From: Candidatus Rhodoferax odensensis
Lineage (GTDB): Bacteria > Pseudomonadota > Gammaproteobacteria > Burkholderiales > Burkholderiaceae_C
Length of the DNA: 64,000 nt
Reading direction: 5' to 3'
Assembly: GCA_016718405.1 (NCBI GenBank)
Contig: JADKDJ010000038.1
Span: forward strand, 186,001 to 250,000
The notes beneath the pieces were generated by a model. That model ran no database searches, had not been told where the DNA came from, and saw only the letters and a program-made list of their open reading frames with translations. Positions 62,542 through 64,000 of this stretch are shown in pieces. The number at the start of each line of letters is the position of its first letter. The first letter of the stretch is position 1. The translations under genes and the position numbers were made by a program.

Positions 62542-63423
62542 ATGTGCCCGCACTCCCCCGCTCAAACGTCAGACATGGCCAAGCCCAGCGCCGGTGAACA
62601 CATCGTCCAGGACGAAGGCGCCAAGCTCGATTTCAGCCAATCGATGAGCTATGGCGACTACCTGCATCTGGACGCCATCCTGAGTGCACAGCAGCTACGC
62701 TCCAGCGAGCACGATGAGATGCTGTTCATCGTCCAGCACCAGACCAGCGAGCTGTGGATGAAACTCATGCTGCACGAACTGCGCGCGGCAATCGACAACA
62801 TTGCGCGCGATGAGCTGGGCGCCGCCTTCAAGATGCTCGCCCGCGTGAGCCGGATCATGGAGCAACTGGTGCACGCCTGGGACGTGCTGGCCACCATGAC
62901 GCCGCCCGAGTACAGCGCCATTCGCCCCCACTTGGCCAGCTCCAGCGGTTTTCAAAGCCACCAATACCGCTGTATCGAATTTGCCTTGGGCAACAAGAAC
63001 ACGGCCATGCTGCAACCGCATGCCCACCGGCGCGACCTGCTGGCGCAGGTGCAAGCCGCGTTTGAGGCGCCCTCGCTGTACGACGAGTCGTTGCGCCTGC
63101 TGGCGCGTCGCGGCCTGGCCGTGCCAGCCACCCACACCGAGCGCGACTGGACCCAGGCCTACAGCGCCAGCGCCGGGGTCGAGCAGGCCTGGCTGCAGGT
63201 CTACCGCAACCCCAAACCGTACTGGGATCTGTACCAGTTGGGCGAAGAACTGACCGACCTGGAAGACGCCTTTCGCCTCTGGCGCTTTCGCCACGTCACC
63301 ACCGTCGAGCGTGTCATCGGCTTCAAGCGCGGCACCGGTGGTACCGGCGGCGTGAGCTACCTGCGCAAGATGCTCGACGTGGTGCTGTTTCCCGAAATCT
63401 GGACGCTGCGCACCGCCTTGTAG
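62542..63423 (+). CDS. kynA: Tryptophan 2,3-dioxygenase
   Basis: A 293-residue heme enzyme that opens the indole ring of tryptophan to N-formylkynurenine. The ATG directly follows the kynU stop. It has MSYGDYLHLDAILSAQ, EMLFIVQHQTSELWMKL, SSGFQSHQYRCIEFALGNK and FRHVTTVERVIGFKRGTGGT, with the heme-ligand His in the RHVTTVERVIG helix. Length is normal. Confidence 0.95.
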   Translation: MCPHSPAQTSDMAKPSAGEHIVQDEGAKLDFSQSMSYGDYLHLDAILSAQQLRSSEHDEMLFIVQHQTSELWMKLMLHELRAAIDNIARDELGAAFKMLARVSRIMEQLVHAWDVLATMTPPEYSAIRPHLASSSGFQSHQYRCIEFALGNKNTAMLQPHAHRRDLLAQVQAAFEAPSLYDESLRLLARRGLAVPATHTERDWTQAYSASAGVEQAWLQVYRNPKPYWDLYQLGEELTDLEDAFRLWRFRHVTTVERVIGFKRGTGGTGGVSYLRKMLDVVLFPEIWTLRTAL

Positions 63424-63454
63424 CGTCGACTGCAAGACGATCTGTTGCGGCGAA

Positions 63455-64000
63455 TCAGCGCCGGTACAACCAGGGCACGTCCAGCAGCCGCTCGCCCAGC
63501 AGTCGCAGCGACCAATCGCGCCCCCAGCGTATCAGTCCTTGCGCGTGAAAGATCTCGCCATTGCGGATGGACCGCGCCTGCACCCGAGCGTTGCGCTGCC
63601 ATCTCGACGCAGCGTAGCGCCCCAGCGCTGGTGCGACCATTTTCGTCGCCTCGCCCGGCTCAGCCAGGCTGCGCCCGAGCTCCGCCGCGTCCTCGATCGC
63701 CATGCCTGCGCCTTGTGCCAGATAGGGCCGCATCGGGTGGGCCGCATCTCCCAACAGGGCCACCAGACCCTGCGCCTGCTGCGTGGCGCGTCGCAGCGGC
63801 TCCCGGTCACACAGTGCCCACAAGCGCCATTGCGGTATTGCCTCGACCAGTTTGGTCAGGGGCGAACACACACCGGCCAAAGCAACACGCAGGTCGGCGG
63901 CGTTGGTTTGGTGGTCCCAGTTCTGCAGGTCCTGCGGCGCTGTCCCTTGCACGATACACACCACGTTGAGCCACTCGCCCCTGCGCACCGGGTACTGGAC
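63455..64000 (-). CDS. FAD-dependent monooxygenase, C-terminal part
   Basis: The gene runs off the right edge, so only about the last 181 residues are seen. The FAD-contacting motif LLGDAAHPMRPYLAQGAGMAIEDA is typical of salicylate/3-hydroxybenzoate hydroxylase-like group A flavin monooxygenases. The visible upstream part (RRGEWLNVVCIVQG) agrees with that. The substrate cannot be named from this end. It converges on kynA. Confidence 0.85.
   Translation of the reverse strand, partial: VQYPVRRGEWLNVVCIVQGTAPQDLQNWDHQTNAADLRVALAGVCSPLTKLVEAIPQWRLWALCDREPLRRATQQAQGLVALLGDAAHPMRPYLAQGAGMAIEDAAELGRSLAEPGEATKMVAPALGRYAASRWQRNARVQARSIRNGEIFHAQGLIRWGRDWSLRLLGERLLDVPWLYRR

Overview
The window is GC-rich and densely coded, and it looks like the chromosome of a betaproteobacterium of the order Burkholderiales, most likely family Comamonadaceae (Rhodoferax/Polaromonas-like). 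This rests on gene content and order: murJ next to a SirB1-type TPR protein and rpsT, a DUF3579 gene beside argD-argF, and an AI-2E permease-hda-HAD-pcnB-folK string. A GGGCCGCCCCAAGG-type palindromic repeat of a kind common in this family also occurs. No rRNA, tRNA, CRISPR array, transposase or prophage gene was seen.

Region 1 (1-14.9 kb) holds a frameshifted M61 peptidase end, a secreted repeat protein, an Lrp/AsnC regulator and a catabolic cluster on the + strand. That cluster encodes an enoyl-CoA hydratase, a feruloyl-CoA-synthetase-like ligase, a thiolase, an SDR dehydrogenase, a 4-hydroxybenzoyl-CoA-type thioesterase, a branched-chain-type ABC importer, a MarR regulator and a DUF3237 protein. 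A second ABC solute-binding gene follows on the - strand. Together these would make a CoA-dependent beta-oxidative route that shortens ferulate/coumarate-like acids to benzoates. However, the ligase, the thiolase, LivM and the second binding protein are all broken by frameshifts or internal deletions, and a 3' scrap of a second DUF3237 gene lies at 14.76 kb. Apart from a missing domain in the 48.6 kb transglutaminase, no comparable lesion was seen in the remaining 49 kb. The cluster therefore looks decayed, or locally misassembled.

Region 2 (14.9-28 kb) contains an alpha-E/ATP-grasp pair, ComEC overlapping a Ser/Thr kinase-HDOD-GAF protein, a SIMPL protein, an OmpR/EnvZ-type two-component pair, and the isoprenoid genes ispD and ispF. 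A HEPN/MNT toxin-antitoxin-like pair sits between ispD and ispF.

Region 3 (28-43.9 kb) contains mfd, a four-PAS GGDEF-EAL protein, serB, a TrpB-like enzyme, metY and the prkA-yeaH-spoVR stress operon. The mfd gene carries an in-frame repeat-derived insert.

Region 4 (43.9-50.2 kb) starts with a non-coding stretch holding two long hairpins that share an identical 30-nt loop core in opposite orientations but have unrelated stems. It continues with a PhoD-like phosphatase, a WS/DGAT acyltransferase, a double thioredoxin-fold GST-like protein, a short transglutaminase and a RidA-like protein.

Region 5 (50.2-64 kb) is housekeeping: folK, pcnB, HAD, hda, AI-2E permease, SirB1/TPR, murJ, rpsT, DUF3579, argD, argF, a YkgJ protein, kynU-kynA and the end of an FAD monooxygenase that runs off the window.
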